Positions 54,600 through 63,518 of a DNA stretch of 64,000 nt are shown one piece after another; the first letter of the stretch is position 1; each line of letters starts with the position of its first letter. The DNA comes from an uncultured Trueperaceae bacterium (GTDB taxonomy: Bacteria > Deinococcota > Deinococci > Deinococcales > Trueperaceae): assembly GCA_937873495.1 (NCBI GenBank), contig CALMXZ010000007.1:43501-107500 (forward strand), in the 5' to 3' direction. The notes under the pieces are model-generated. The model saw only the letters and a list, made by a program, of their open reading frames with translations, ran no database searches and was not told the origin of the DNA. The position numbers and the translations under genes were made by a program.

Positions 54600-55226
54600 C
54601 TACCTCCGCCGCTCGTCGAGCTTCTCGGCGACGGCGCCCAGCTCCACCCCGCGCTCCGTCAGGAGCACGCTCAGGTGGAAGAGGAGGTCGGCGCTCTCGT
54701 TGATCAGCTCATCGTCACGCTCGAGCAGGGCAGCCACCACCGTCTCGCCGGCCTCCTCGACGACCTTCTGCGCGACGTAGCCGACCCCGCGCTCGTGCAA
54801 CTTGCGCACGTACGAGCCCTCCGGCAACGCGGCGAGGCGCTCGGCGATCACGGCCTGCAGCGCCTGAAGCGTTGCCCCGAGGCGGGCCCCGCCCTGCTCG
54901 ACCACCACCCCCGCGCCGTCCAGCGTGCGGTGGAAACACGTCCTCTCCCCCGTGTGGCAAGCCGGCCCACGCTCCTCGACCAGGTAGAGCAGCGCGTCCG
55001 AGTCGCAGTCGTAGCGGACCTCGGTGACGCGCTGCGTGTTGCCGCTGGTCGCGCCCTTGCGCCAGAGCTCCGAGCGCGAGCGGCTGTAGTAGTGGGCCTC
55101 GCGCGTCTCGAGGGTCAGGGCGACGGCCTGGCGGTCGGCGTAGGCGAGCATGAGGACGGCGCCGTCGGCCACCGACTGCACGACGACAGGCACGAGCCCA
55201 CGCTCGTCGAAACGAAGGTCGGTCAC
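54600..55226 (-). CDS. hisI: Bifunctional phosphoribosyl-AMP cyclohydrolase / phosphoribosyl-ATP pyrophosphatase
   Basis: 208 residues. The N-terminal cyclohydrolase half has [18 protein letters not shown], the metal-binding [13 protein letters not shown] and [12 protein letters not shown]. The C-terminal HisE half has [23 protein letters not shown] and [15 protein letters not shown]. It performs steps 2 and 3 of histidine synthesis. The GTG start overlaps the hisF stop as GTGA, so it is translated after hisF. Confidence 0.95.
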   Translation of the reverse strand: MTDLRFDERGLVPVVVQSVADGAVLMLAYADRQAVALTLETREAHYYSRSRSELWRKGATSGNTQRVTEVRYDCDSDALLYLVEERGPACHTGERTCFHRTLDGAGVVVEQGGARLGATLQALQAVIAERLAALPEGSYVRKLHERGVGYVAQKVVEEAGETVVAALLERDDELINESADLLFHLSVLLTERGVELGAVAEKLDERRR

Positions 55227-56065
55227 GCCGCCACCTCGCGCATGGGCAGCCCCGCCGCCGCGCAGACACGCTTCACGTGGGCGACGCTCACCTCGCCACG
55301 GTGGAAGATGCCGGCGGCCAGCGCCGCGTCGACCCCCGTCAGGAGCGCGGCGCGCATGTCCTCGGCGTTGCCGGCCCCGCCCGACGCCACCACCGGCACG
55401 CTCACCGCGGCCCGCAGCGCGCGCAGGGCCTCCAGGTCGTAACCCGTGTTCATCCCGTCGCCGTCGATGCTGTTCAGCACGATCTCTCCCGCCCCCAGCG
55501 CCTCGCCCTGCTCGGCCCAGGCGAGCATGTCGAGGCCGGTCGCGCGTCTGCCGCCCGCCGCGTACACGTCCCAGCCGCCCGCCGCCCGCCGCGGCGCTGT
55601 GGTGGGGTCGGCCTGGGCATCAGGCTCGGACGCCCGCGAGTGCGGCCTGCGGGCGCGCACGTCGATCGAGAGGACGACCGCCTGCGATCCGAACTGGTCC
55701 GCCGCCCGCGTGAGCAGCTCCGGGTCGGCGATGGCGCCGGAGTTTATCGACACCTTGTCGGCCCCGGCGAGCATGAGCGCGCGCATGTCAGCCAGGGCGC
55801 GCACGCCGCCGCCGACCGTGAGGGGCATGAAGCACCGCTCGGCCACGCGCGCCGCGACGTCGAGGATGGCGCCGCGCCCCTCGCTCGTGGCGGTGATGTC
55901 GTACATGACGAGCTCGTCCGCCCCCTGGTCGTTGTAGGCGATGGCCAGGGCGACGGGGTCGCCGACGTCGGCCAGCTCCCCGAACTCGGCGCGCCCGAAC
56001 TGCTGACCGCGGGTCACACGGCCGGCGTGGACGTCCAGGCACGGGATGATGCGTCTCGCAAGCAT
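55223..56065 (-). CDS. hisF: Imidazole glycerol phosphate synthase, HisF subunit
   Basis: 280 residues from the ATG at 56065, 7 nt after a TACACT box. (beta/alpha)8 barrel: catalytic Asp11 in [31 protein letters not shown], the second catalytic Asp in VVLSIDVRA, and [11 protein letters not shown]. About 25 extra residues (Ser/Pro/Asp/Ala-rich) sit in the loop between that Asp and [14 protein letters not shown], making it longer than the usual ~253. Start of a two-gene unit with hisI. Confidence 0.95.
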   Translation of the reverse strand: MLARRIIPCLDVHAGRVTRGQQFGRAEFGELADVGDPVALAIAYNDQGADELVMYDITATSEGRGAILDVAARVAERCFMPLTVGGGVRALADMRALMLAGADKVSINSGAIADPELLTRAADQFGSQAVVLSIDVRARRPHSRASEPDAQADPTTAPRRAAGGWDVYAAGGRRATGLDMLAWAEQGEALGAGEIVLNSIDGDGMNTGYDLEALRALRAAVSVPVVASGGAGNAEDMRAALLTGVDAALAAGIFHRGEVSVAHVKRVCAAAGLPMREVAA

Positions 56066-56072
56066 GTGCACG

Positions 56073-56078
56073 AGTGTA
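56073..56078 (-). promoter_or_regulatory. Leaderless -10 box of hisF
   Basis: TACACT on the minus strand, 7 nt before the ATG at 56065; no ribosome site. Confidence 0.6.
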
Positions 56079-56177
56079 GCCCCCGGCGGCACGCCCGGTG
56101 GCGCCTGGGGCTCGCAGCGCCTCACTTCCCGCGCGACCTGCCTGCCGCCGACCGTCCGAGGCAGGGCTAGCAGGACC

Positions 56178-57500
56178 TCAAGAGCGGACCAACTCCGACA
56201 GGAGCTCGACGTGGTGCGTCTGCGGGTAGAAGTCGTACGGCACGAACCGCGCGAGGCGGAAGCCCCGCGCCTCGAAGTCTGCTACGTCGCGCGCCCAGGT
56301 CGCAGCGTCGCAGCTCACGTAGAGGAGGCGCGCGGCGGGCGAGGCTGCGATGGCCGCGCGCACCTCGGCGGACAGGCCGGCGCGCGGCGGGTCGACGACC
56401 ACGAGCTCCGCGTCGCGTGGCACTGGCGCGAGCCTAGCGTCCTGGCGCACGAACTCGACGTTCCCGAGCCCGAGCCTGGCCGCGTCGCGCTCACCCCGCA
56501 TGACGGCGCTGCGGTCGATCTCGATCGCCGTGACGCGCGCGAAGGTCCGCGCTAGGTGGAACGAGATGGCGCCCCCGCCGGCGAAGAGCTCGACGGCGTT
56601 CTCCCCCGCCCCCGCCCAGCGGGCCAGCTCCTGGTACAGCGCGCCGGCGGCGGCTGGGTTGGGTTGGGCGAAACTGGAGGCGTTGACGCTCACCACGACG
56701 TCGCCGTAGCGCTGCAGGATGGTCCGCTCGCCCGCGAGGCGCTCGGTCCCGGACCGGAAGCGCCCGCGCGGGTCGTGGGGTGCCAGAGCGACCCCCGTTA
56801 TGCCAGAGTTCACGAGCGCGTGCGCGAGGGGCAGCAGCCGGCGCGCGGTCGTGTGCGCCACGAGCGCAACGAGCGCGTGCCCTTCGTCGTTGGCCCGGAT
56901 GACGAGCTCGACGGCACCGCGCGCGGCGTTGGCTCGCATGGCGACGGCACGCTGCCACGCGGCGTCCACACCGGCCGTGGCCACGGGGTCGCTGCCCATG
57001 ACCACGACCTCGTTCGACTCAGGCCTGCGGTAGCCGAGGCCGGCAGGCGCGGTCGCCGGCTGGATACCGCTGCGGTACGCCCACTCGCTCGGGGCCGGAA
57101 CGACCGGCGCCGAGCCGGCCACGGCCACCGCCCCAGCCATGGGCGCGGCGCCCGCCTTGGCCTGGCGCCGCGCCCGGGCCAAGGCGTCCACCACGACGGC
57201 GCGCTTCTCGACGAGCTGGCGCGCGTAGGTCATGTGCGAGAAGTCGAGGCCGGGGTGGAAGCTCGCCGGCACGCGGTCATGGCTCGGCTCGAGGACTTGG
57301 AGGGTCGTGCCCATCAGCACGCCCTTCTGGGAGCGCAGGTCCGCCACCACCCTCTCGCCCGGTATTGCCCCCCGCACCAACGCCACCTGGCCCGTCTTGG
57401 TCCGGCCCAACGCGAGGCCACCATGGACGCTACGCTCGACCGCTACCTCCACGCCACGTCCGGCCCCGCCCAGCACACGTTCATCGACACCTGCGCTCAC
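56178..57500 (-). CDS. SAM-dependent RNA (uracil-5) methyltransferase of the TrmA/RlmD type
   Basis: 440 residues. N-terminal TRAM-like domain ([26 protein letters not shown]). The methyltransferase domain has SAM-binding [15 protein letters not shown], catalytic-strand [10 protein letters not shown] and the nucleophile Cys in [14 protein letters not shown]. It would methylate C5 of a uridine in tRNA or rRNA; which site is not clear. The C-x6-C-x2-C iron-sulfur site that RlmD-like enzymes have after the TRAM domain is replaced by [12 protein letters not shown], which has no Cys. GTG start 7 nt after TACACT. Confidence 0.88.
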   Translation of the reverse strand: MSAGVDERVLGGAGRGVEVAVERSVHGGLALGRTKTGQVALVRGAIPGERVVADLRSQKGVLMGTTLQVLEPSHDRVPASFHPGLDFSHMTYARQLVEKRAVVVDALARARRQAKAGAAPMAGAVAVAGSAPVVPAPSEWAYRSGIQPATAPAGLGYRRPESNEVVVMGSDPVATAGVDAAWQRAVAMRANAARGAVELVIRANDEGHALVALVAHTTARRLLPLAHALVNSGITGVALAPHDPRGRFRSGTERLAGERTILQRYGDVVVSVNASSFAQPNPAAAGALYQELARWAGAGENAVELFAGGGAISFHLARTFARVTAIEIDRSAVMRGERDAARLGLGNVEFVRQDARLAPVPRDAELVVVDPPRAGLSAEVRAAIAASPAARLLYVSCDAATWARDVADFEARGFRLARFVPYDFYPQTHHVELLSELVRS

Positions 57501-57507
57501 GCCGGGC

Positions 57508-57513
57508 AGTGTA
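57508..57513 (-). promoter_or_regulatory. Leaderless -10 box of the RNA methyltransferase
   Basis: TACACT on the minus strand, 7 nt before the GTG at 57500. Confidence 0.6.
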
Positions 57514-57543
57514 CCCGCACTCAGGAGCGCTCATGACGGCGGG

Positions 57544-57549
57544 TATACT
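57544..57549 (+). promoter_or_regulatory. Leaderless -10 box of the membrane protein gene
   Basis: TATACT, 6 nt before the ATG at 57556. With the methyltransferase box it makes a divergent pair within 55 bp. Confidence 0.6.
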
Positions 57550-57555
57550 GACCTC

Positions 57556-58032
57556 ATGAAGCGCTCCCTACAAGAAGTCGTGGAGCTGGTCGTCTTCGGC
57601 CTCGTCGCTTTGCTCGTCGGTACCGGGCTGCTCTGGCTGGTCGGCTGGCTGCTGTCGCTCGGCGGCCTGCTCCTGAAGGCCATCGCCGGTCTGCTGTGGC
57701 TGCTCCTGCGCTTCGTGGTGCCCGTAGCCCTCGTGGCCGGCCTCGTGTACTTCCTGGTGAAGGCCCTGCAAAACCGGTCGGAAGCCGCCCCGGCGGCCGG
57801 CACCGGCACCGGGCCGTCCTCCTCGCACGCTCAGAGCGTCACGCCGGCCGCCGAGGCGCCGACCGCGAACGCTCCAGCAATGAGCGCGGCGCCTACCGTC
57901 ACCGCGCCGGAGCCGTCCGGCGCCGCCGCCGAAGCCTCTGCGCACGGCGCGGTGGACGAGGGCACGACGACCGCCGAGGCGAAGCCCAACGGCGCGGTGG
58001 ACGACGAGCCGTCCACAAACGAGGGCGCCTGA
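57556..58032 (+). CDS. Small membrane protein of unknown function
   Basis: 158 residues from the ATG at 57556. Two long hydrophobic segments (about 11-45 and 46-70, LVVFGLVALLVGTGLLWLVG and LLWLLLRFVVPVALVAGLVY) make two or three membrane helices. They are followed by ~85 residues of Ala/Pro/Glu-rich, probably disordered sequence. I do not recognise the family. It overlaps the following cytochrome frame by 4 bp, which suggests an operon. Confidence 0.65.
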   Translation: MKRSLQEVVELVVFGLVALLVGTGLLWLVGWLLSLGGLLLKAIAGLLWLLLRFVVPVALVAGLVYFLVKALQNRSEAAPAAGTGTGPSSSHAQSVTPAAEAPTANAPAMSAAPTVTAPEPSGAAAEASAHGAVDEGTTTAEAKPNGAVDDEPSTNEGA

Positions 58033-58619
58033 GGACCGCGCGGCCCGAAGGGCCGAGGCCGCCCGGGCTCCGGCGGGGGCTCCTAACGCGCACCGGCCTG
58101 CCGCTGCTGACGGTCACCTTGCTGATCGCCTTGGTCACGCTCGGCGCGACGGTAGGGGCCAGCGGCGACGCTAACGGCCCCGCCGGCCATGCCTCGGCCA
58201 TCACGCAAGGCGCCACCCTCTACGCTCTCAACTGCGCCGTGTGCCACGGCAAGGCCGGCGGCGGGCTCGCCGAGGCCAAGCTCTCGTTCCCGCCCGAAGA
58301 GCGCACCTGCACGCGCTGCCACCGCCCGAGCAACCGCACGGTCCAGTCGCTGTCCGAGCCCGTGGTAGACAACGATATGTTCTCCATCGGCACGCCGCCG
58401 CCCCTGATCGTCACCGAGGGGCACCCGGCTCCCATCGCGCTCACGGCGGCGCCGGCGGCGCTGTGGGCCTACGTGAGCGCCGCGATGCCTCGCTACGAGC
58501 CCGGTCGTCAGACGCCCGCGGAGTACTGGCTCCTGACCGCCTACCTGCTCGACCTCAACGGGAGGAGTGCGGCGGCCGCGGAGGCCGTAGCCAACGCGGC
58601 CGCCGCGGCCACCCCTTGA
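58029..58619 (+). CDS. c-type cytochrome with two CXXCH motifs
   Basis: About 196 residues. A membrane anchor or signal segment (LTVTLLIALVTLGATVGA) is followed by the heme motifs CAVCH and CTRCH, 22 residues apart, and then an IPMP-like region (HPAPIALTAAPAALWAYVSAAMP). It is a periplasmic or membrane-anchored electron carrier. No ATG/GTG/TTG lies before the signal segment in a sensible place. A CTG at 58029, overlapping the preceding stop as CTGA and preceded by GAGGG, is the most plausible start, so the 5' end is uncertain. Confidence 0.8.
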   Translation: MRTARPEGPRPPGLRRGLLTRTGLPLLTVTLLIALVTLGATVGASGDANGPAGHASAITQGATLYALNCAVCHGKAGGGLAEAKLSFPPEERTCTRCHRPSNRTVQSLSEPVVDNDMFSIGTPPPLIVTEGHPAPIALTAAPAALWAYVSAAMPRYEPGRQTPAEYWLLTAYLLDLNGRSAAAAEAVANAAAAATP

Positions 58620-58646
58620 GGCCGGCAGCGGCCGCGCGTCGCGCGC

Positions 58647-59687
58647 TCACTTCGATTGCGGGTCGAGGACGTCGCGGAAAGCGTCGCCAAGCAGGTTCCA
58701 GGCCAGCACGAAGAGCAGGATGATCAGGCCGGGCCAGAACGAGACGTACCAGAAGTAGAACGGCTTGCCGGGCGGCCCGAGGATCCAGTCGCGCGCGAAC
58801 GAGATCATCTGACCCCAGTCGGCGTAACCGATCTCGGCGCCAAGGCCGAGGAACGACAGCGCGGCGGCAGTCAGGACGACCGAGCCGATGTCGAGACTGG
58901 CGACGATCACGATCGGCCCGATGGCGTTCGGCAGGACGTGCCGGCCGATGATGCCGAGGGGGCGCCGGCCGAGCGCCCGCGCTCCGGCCACGTACTCCTC
59001 TTCCTTGATGCGCAGGACCTCGCCGCGCATGAGGCGCGCGTACGACGGCCACGCTGTGACGGCGATGGCCAGCATGATGTTCTCGATCGACTTCCCTAGG
59101 ACCATGACGACCACGAGCGCCACGACGAGGCTCGGCAGCGAGATGATGATGTCCGTGAAACGCATGACCAGGTTGTCGAAGACCCCGCCTATGTAACCGG
59201 AGAGCGACCCGATGATGATGCCGATGGCGAAGGCGATCCCGACGACGATGAGACCAACCTTGAACGCCGTGCGGGTGCCCCACAAGAGGCCGTAGAAGAT
59301 GTCGTAGCCGCCGCTGGTGGTGCCAAGCACGGTCTTGGTCGTGGCGGCGTCGGCCGGCTGCGTGCTGAAGCTCACGCGCGCGATCGTGAAGCACGACTTC
59401 GGCGGTGCGAAGACGGCCTTCCAGAAAGCCGGCTTCGCCGGGTTGCGGTAGTCGTGTTGGTTGGCGGCCGTGAGCTCGAGGTCGCGCAGGCAGCTGCGCG
59501 GCAGCTCGGTGAAGACGGGCGCCAGCGTGGCAAGGATCACGAACCCGGCGACCATGAGCAGGCCGACGACGGCCAGGGGGTTGCGCCGGAAGCGCTTCCA
59601 GGCGCGGCCCTTCTGCGCCGGGAGGTCAGGATGCTCCTCGACGGCGCCGCTCTCGAGGTTCGGGGCGGTGTTCATATCGGCTGCCAT
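58647..59687 (-). CDS. Oligopeptide/dipeptide ABC transporter permease (DppC/OppC type)
   Basis: 346 residues. N-terminal cytoplasmic stretch KGRAWKRFRRNPLAVVGLLM typical of OppC, a first helix, then a ~100-residue periplasmic loop larger than usual (with LPRSCLRDLEL and KSCF), and five more helices. The EAA loop EYVAGARALGRRPLGIIGRHVLPNA contacts the ATPase. The start follows the dppB-like stop by 1 bp. The ATPase genes are not downstream on this strand in the window. Confidence 0.92.
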   Translation of the reverse strand: MAADMNTAPNLESGAVEEHPDLPAQKGRAWKRFRRNPLAVVGLLMVAGFVILATLAPVFTELPRSCLRDLELTAANQHDYRNPAKPAFWKAVFAPPKSCFTIARVSFSTQPADAATTKTVLGTTSGGYDIFYGLLWGTRTAFKVGLIVVGIAFAIGIIIGSLSGYIGGVFDNLVMRFTDIIISLPSLVVALVVVMVLGKSIENIMLAIAVTAWPSYARLMRGEVLRIKEEEYVAGARALGRRPLGIIGRHVLPNAIGPIVIVASLDIGSVVLTAAALSFLGLGAEIGYADWGQMISFARDWILGPPGKPFYFWYVSFWPGLIILLFVLAWNLLGDAFRDVLDPQSK

Positions 59688-59688
59688 G

Positions 59689-60717
59689 CTATTCGTACCT
59701 GATCCTTGGGTCGACGATCCCGTAGAGGATGTCGACGAGCAGGTTGGCGAGGACCACCATCATGGCAGTGAAGACCGCGAAGCCGAGCACGGAGGCGTAG
59801 TCGAGGTTGACGGCCGAGGCCGCCGCCCACTGGCCGAGGCCCGGGTAGTTGAAGATCGTCTCCGTGATGACCACGCCGTTGATGAGCCCGATCAGGACGA
59901 ACCCGGAGAGCGTGATGACCGGGATGAGCGCGTTGCGCCTCGCGTGCTTGTGCGTCACGACGCGCTCCGGGAGGCCCTTGGCGCGCGCGGTGCGCACGTA
60001 GTCCCTGCCCAACGCGTCGAGCAGCGAGGAGCGCATGACGCGCATGATCTGGGCGCTCTGCACGACCGAGAGGGTGATTACGGGCAGGACCATGTGCAGC
60101 AGGGCGTCCCAGAAGACATCGAGGCGCTTGTTGAGGAGCGAATCGACCAGCAGCATGCGCGTGTAGTTCACGAACCCGGAGTTGGGGCCCGTTGAGATCC
60201 TGATGGCGTCCGACACCCTGCCTGGTTGGAACCACCCCAACCAGCCGTAGAAGATGACCAGCAACCAGATACCTAGCACGAAGGTCGGCAACGACCAACC
60301 GATGATAGAGGCGATGCGCGTGAACTGGTCGATCGGCTTGTCGCGGTTGAGGGCCGCGGCCGTGCCCATCGCTACGCCGACGCCGATGACGGGCAGGATG
60401 GCGAGGATGGCCAGCTCGAGGGTGACAGGGAAGCGCTTGCCGAGGGTCGTCAACACGGGCTCCCGCGACGTGCGCGAGTAGCCGAGGTTGCCCTTGACCA
60501 CCTCGCCGATCCACCGGCCGTACTGCTTGTACCAGGGGTCGGTGAGGCCGTACTGAACGATGATCGAATCGATATTGCGGATCTGCTGCTCGGACTGGAC
60601 ATAGGCCGCGGCGCGTTGGTAGGGCGTGAGGAGCTGCATCAGCAGCACGATCGCCAGCGTTACCCCTACGAACACGACCGGCAGGAGCAGCAGGCGCCTG
60701 ACGATGAAGACTAGCAA
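59689..60717 (-). CDS. Oligopeptide/dipeptide ABC transporter permease (DppB/OppB type)
   Basis: 342 residues from a TTG at 60717, giving (M)LVFIVRRLLLLPVVFVGV, the usual DppB beginning; an upstream GTG at 60783 would add 22 Arg-rich residues. TPYQRAAAYV and LGYSRTSREPVLTTLGKRFPVTLELA are family stretches, and the EAA loop is DYVRTARAKGLPERVVTHKHARRN. Six membrane helices. It is second in the binding-protein / DppB / DppC order, separated from the binding protein by a hairpin. Confidence 0.9.
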   Translation of the reverse strand: MLVFIVRRLLLLPVVFVGVTLAIVLLMQLLTPYQRAAAYVQSEQQIRNIDSIIVQYGLTDPWYKQYGRWIGEVVKGNLGYSRTSREPVLTTLGKRFPVTLELAILAILPVIGVGVAMGTAAALNRDKPIDQFTRIASIIGWSLPTFVLGIWLLVIFYGWLGWFQPGRVSDAIRISTGPNSGFVNYTRMLLVDSLLNKRLDVFWDALLHMVLPVITLSVVQSAQIMRVMRSSLLDALGRDYVRTARAKGLPERVVTHKHARRNALIPVITLSGFVLIGLINGVVITETIFNYPGLGQWAAASAVNLDYASVLGFAVFTAMMVVLANLLVDILYGIVDPRIRYE

Positions 60718-60838
60718 GATAGCGGGTCCATATCGATGGTGGGTCGTCTCGTCGGCCCGCCGCCGTGCTCTAGGCGACCGCACCGCAGCACCGCGTGGCG
60801 GAGGGCGGCGCGAGGGCGCTAGAGCCCGGCGCAGGCCC

Positions 60839-60876
60839 CGTGGGGCCGGGAAGCTTCGCGAGCTCCCGGCCCCACG
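60839..60876 (-). terminator. Hairpin between binding-protein and permease genes
   Basis: Perfect 13-bp stem CGTGGGGCCGGGA / TCCCGGCCCCACG (arms 60839-60851 and 60864-60876), 10 bp after the stop of the substrate-binding protein on the minus strand, without a T-run. It may stabilise the upstream mRNA or cause partial termination before the permeases. Confidence 0.65.
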
Positions 60877-60886
60877 AGAAGGCGGC

Positions 60887-62629
60887 TCAGTTCTTCGACA
60901 GGTCCTTCCAGAGGAACTTGTCGGAGTACATCGTGTTGTAGTAGACGCCGTTCAGGTTGGAACGGACCACCAGGAACGCGCTCTGGATCGGCACGGCGAT
61001 CAGGGGCGCCTGGTCGTAGTGGAGCGTGCCGATGCCGCGGTAGAGGAAGCCGCGGGCTTCGGGGTCGACGAGCTGGTCGGCCTGGTCGATGATGGCCTGG
61101 ATCTCGGGCACGCTGATGCTCGTACGGGCCGAGTAGTAGCCGTCGTCGTCGTAGAACGTGTTGATGAAGTTGCTCGGGTCGGCGTAGTCAGCGGCCCAGC
61201 CCAGAGCGAACATCGGGGCCTTCTTCTCGGCCGTGCGGGAGAGGTAGTCGGCCCAAGGCAGACCGCGCACGCTCATCTTGAACTTCGGGTTGATGAACTC
61301 GAGGTTGTCCTTGATTAGCTCGAGGGCCGTCTGGCGGATGGTGTTGCCCGAGTTGTAGAGGGCCGTGAACTCGAAGCCCTTCTCCCAGACCTGGCCGTCG
61401 AAGGCGGCGCGGAAGTAGTCGGCGGCCGCTTCGAGGTCAAGGGTGCGGACGGCGACGTCGGGGTTGTAGCCGAGGAAGCTCGAGGGCAGACCCATGGTTA
61501 TGACGGTGCCCTGGCCCTGGTAGACCTGGTCGACGAACGCCTGCTGGTCGAAGAGCTGGGCGAAGCCGCGGCGGACGTTGACGTCGGCGAAGAAGTTGGA
61601 CGGGATGCCCTTGCCGTCGAGGAGGCCGGAGCCGACGTCCTCGTTGTTGGTCACGTCGATGGCGAAGTTGAAGAACGCCGCGGTGACGCTGGCAGGCAGC
61701 CAGTTGGGGCTGCGGAGCACGGAGACGCCGGCGGCGCCTTCCACCTGGGCGACGGCGGAGTTCTCGTTGAGCGTGATGCGGTCGGCGTCGCCCTGCTGGA
61801 CGGCGAGGATGCGGGTCGACTGCTCGTCGACGTAGCGGTAGATGACGTGCTTGAGGGCGGGAGCGCCGCCCCAGTAGCCGGCGAAGGCGTCGGCGACGAC
61901 GCTGTCGTCGGTCCAGTCGACGAGCTGGAACGCGCCGGTGCCGCTCGCGTTGCGGTGGAGGAACTCGGCGGTCAGGTCACGGCCGACCCAGTCCTTCCAC
62001 GTGGCTTCGGTGCCGTCCCACGCGCCGCCGGCGATGGCGAACTGCGAGTCGACGATGCTGAAGGCCGTGTAGGTGAGGATGGGGATGAGGGCCGGGGTCT
62101 GGTTGACGAGGTTGACCGTCGCCTTGAGGCCTTGCGGGCCTTCGGGGCAGGTGACGATGCCGTCGATCATGTCCCACGTGACCGCGTCGAGGAAGGCCGC
62201 CGGGTCGGAGCCGTCGATGTCGGTGCCGAGCCAGAGGTTGCCCATCAGGTACGCGGGGGCGCCTTCCGGGTTGGCGGTGAGGGCGCCGTACTTGAACGAC
62301 CAGGCGACGTCCTTGCACGTCATGAGGTTGCCGCTATGGAACCGGACGTCAGGGCGCAGGTCGAAGGTCCAGTGCAGACCGTCGCCGCTGACCGAGTAGC
62401 CGGTGGCGAGGCTCGGGACGAAGACGTCGAGCGCCTCACCGTCGTAGGACATGAGGGTCTCGTAGACGTTCTCGATGATGCCGCCGGAGGCGGTGTCGTA
62501 AGCCCGGGCCGGGTCCATCGATACGGGCTGGCCGAACGTCATATAGACGTACGTGTCGGCCGGCGCCTGCGCGAAGGCCGTGCCCAACAGCAACATGCCA
62601 GCGGCTAGCAGGGTAATGGTTCTCTTCAT
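60887..62629 (-). CDS. Oligopeptide/dipeptide ABC transporter substrate-binding protein
   Basis: 580 residues with a 20-residue signal peptide (GTAFAQ). SBP family 5 features: YMTFGQPVSMDPARAYD, NVYETLMSYDG, WTFDLRPDVRFHSG, GTGAFQLVDW and VNVRRGFAQLFDQQAFV (family R-x-A-x-x-x-A-I-D). No lipobox Cys is seen after the signal peptide, so it may be soluble or anchored otherwise. AGGAG lies 9 nt before the ATG. It is first in an operon with the two permeases. Confidence 0.93.
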   Translation of the reverse strand: MKRTITLLAAGMLLLGTAFAQAPADTYVYMTFGQPVSMDPARAYDTASGGIIENVYETLMSYDGEALDVFVPSLATGYSVSGDGLHWTFDLRPDVRFHSGNLMTCKDVAWSFKYGALTANPEGAPAYLMGNLWLGTDIDGSDPAAFLDAVTWDMIDGIVTCPEGPQGLKATVNLVNQTPALIPILTYTAFSIVDSQFAIAGGAWDGTEATWKDWVGRDLTAEFLHRNASGTGAFQLVDWTDDSVVADAFAGYWGGAPALKHVIYRYVDEQSTRILAVQQGDADRITLNENSAVAQVEGAAGVSVLRSPNWLPASVTAAFFNFAIDVTNNEDVGSGLLDGKGIPSNFFADVNVRRGFAQLFDQQAFVDQVYQGQGTVITMGLPSSFLGYNPDVAVRTLDLEAAADYFRAAFDGQVWEKGFEFTALYNSGNTIRQTALELIKDNLEFINPKFKMSVRGLPWADYLSRTAEKKAPMFALGWAADYADPSNFINTFYDDDGYYSARTSISVPEIQAIIDQADQLVDPEARGFLYRGIGTLHYDQAPLIAVPIQSAFLVVRSNLNGVYYNTMYSDKFLWKDLSKN

Positions 62630-62888
62630 CTACTATCACTCCTTAGTGAACTGCTTGCGTCTCTTCAGCGGTAGCGAGGGGGCACGCTTAGGCACGCGCC
62701 TGTCCCGGGCAGAACGTTCACGGATACGACTTCGTGGTCCGAACTGGCGGGACCCCCTTTCCTATGAGAGGGCACGAGCCCTCCTTGACGCGTGCCGTAA
62801 CTCTAACAGAACGGTCGCGGCTCGTGCACCACGGGTCACGGTGAGGCGCATGAGCGCGCCGGGAGCGGCCGCCGCGAAGGTGGCGGTG

Positions 62889-62894
62889 TAGCAT
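62889..62894 (+). promoter_or_regulatory. Leaderless -10 box of the Ig-like lipoprotein
   Basis: TAGCAT, 6 nt before the GTG at 62901. The remaining 62630-62888 region holds a 6-bp hairpin (GAGGGC/GCCCTC, 62768-62783) and no gene. Confidence 0.55.
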
Positions 62895-62900
62895 TGGCGC

Positions 62901-63518
62901 GTGCAGCCTAGCTTTCCCATCCGGCGCAGCGCGAGGGCGGCCATCGCCGGCGCCGCGTTGCTCGCCCTGAGCGCGTGCGTCCACCGCGTCGATTCGATGG
63001 CCCCGACGATCGCCATCACCGAGCCGCGCAGCGGCACCACGAGGAGCAGCGACAACCTGCGCATCAGCGGTTACGCGCTCGACGACGCCGGCATCGCCAG
63101 CATCAAGGTGGATGGCGCCGACCTGATGCAAGACAGCCTGTACGCGTCCGAACGCGGCAAGCGCCTCGTGCAGTTCGCGTTCACCAAGCCGAACCTGCAG
63201 GACGGCGAGCTGCGGCTGGTGCTCGAGGTCACGGACGTCAACGGCCGCTCGTCGCTCGAACGTTACGTGCTCACGTTGGACGCCACGCCCCCGACCGTCG
63301 AGCTCACGAAGGTGGAGTCCGTGGCGGGCGGCCGCATCCGGGTCGAGGGGGTCGCGCGCGACAACATGAGGCTGAGCAGCATCAGGATCAACGGCGTGCC
63401 CCTGGCGTTCACGCCGGGCACCGAGTACTCGTTCTCCGTCATAGTCGACGCCGTGGCCGACGGCCAGATCGTCGTCGAGGACAGCGCAGGCAACACCGCT
63501 ACGAGGGACCTACGATGA
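62901..63518 (+). CDS. Ig-like domain lipoprotein
   Basis: 205 residues. Signal peptide with lipobox LSAC (Cys25 or so). Two beta-sandwich Ig-like units follow: PTIAITEPRSGTTRSSDNLRISGYALDDAGI and PTVELTKVESVAGGRIRVEGVARDN, each starting with the P-T-(I/V) pattern and containing D-D/D-N turns. Role unknown. The GTG start at 62901 follows TAGCAT by 6 nt (leaderless). The stop overlaps the ATG of the aminotransferase gene as ATGA. Confidence 0.75.
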   Translation: MQPSFPIRRSARAAIAGAALLALSACVHRVDSMAPTIAITEPRSGTTRSSDNLRISGYALDDAGIASIKVDGADLMQDSLYASERGKRLVQFAFTKPNLQDGELRLVLEVTDVNGRSSLERYVLTLDATPPTVELTKVESVAGGRIRVEGVARDNMRLSSIRINGVPLAFTPGTEYSFSVIVDAVADGQIVVEDSAGNTATRDLR

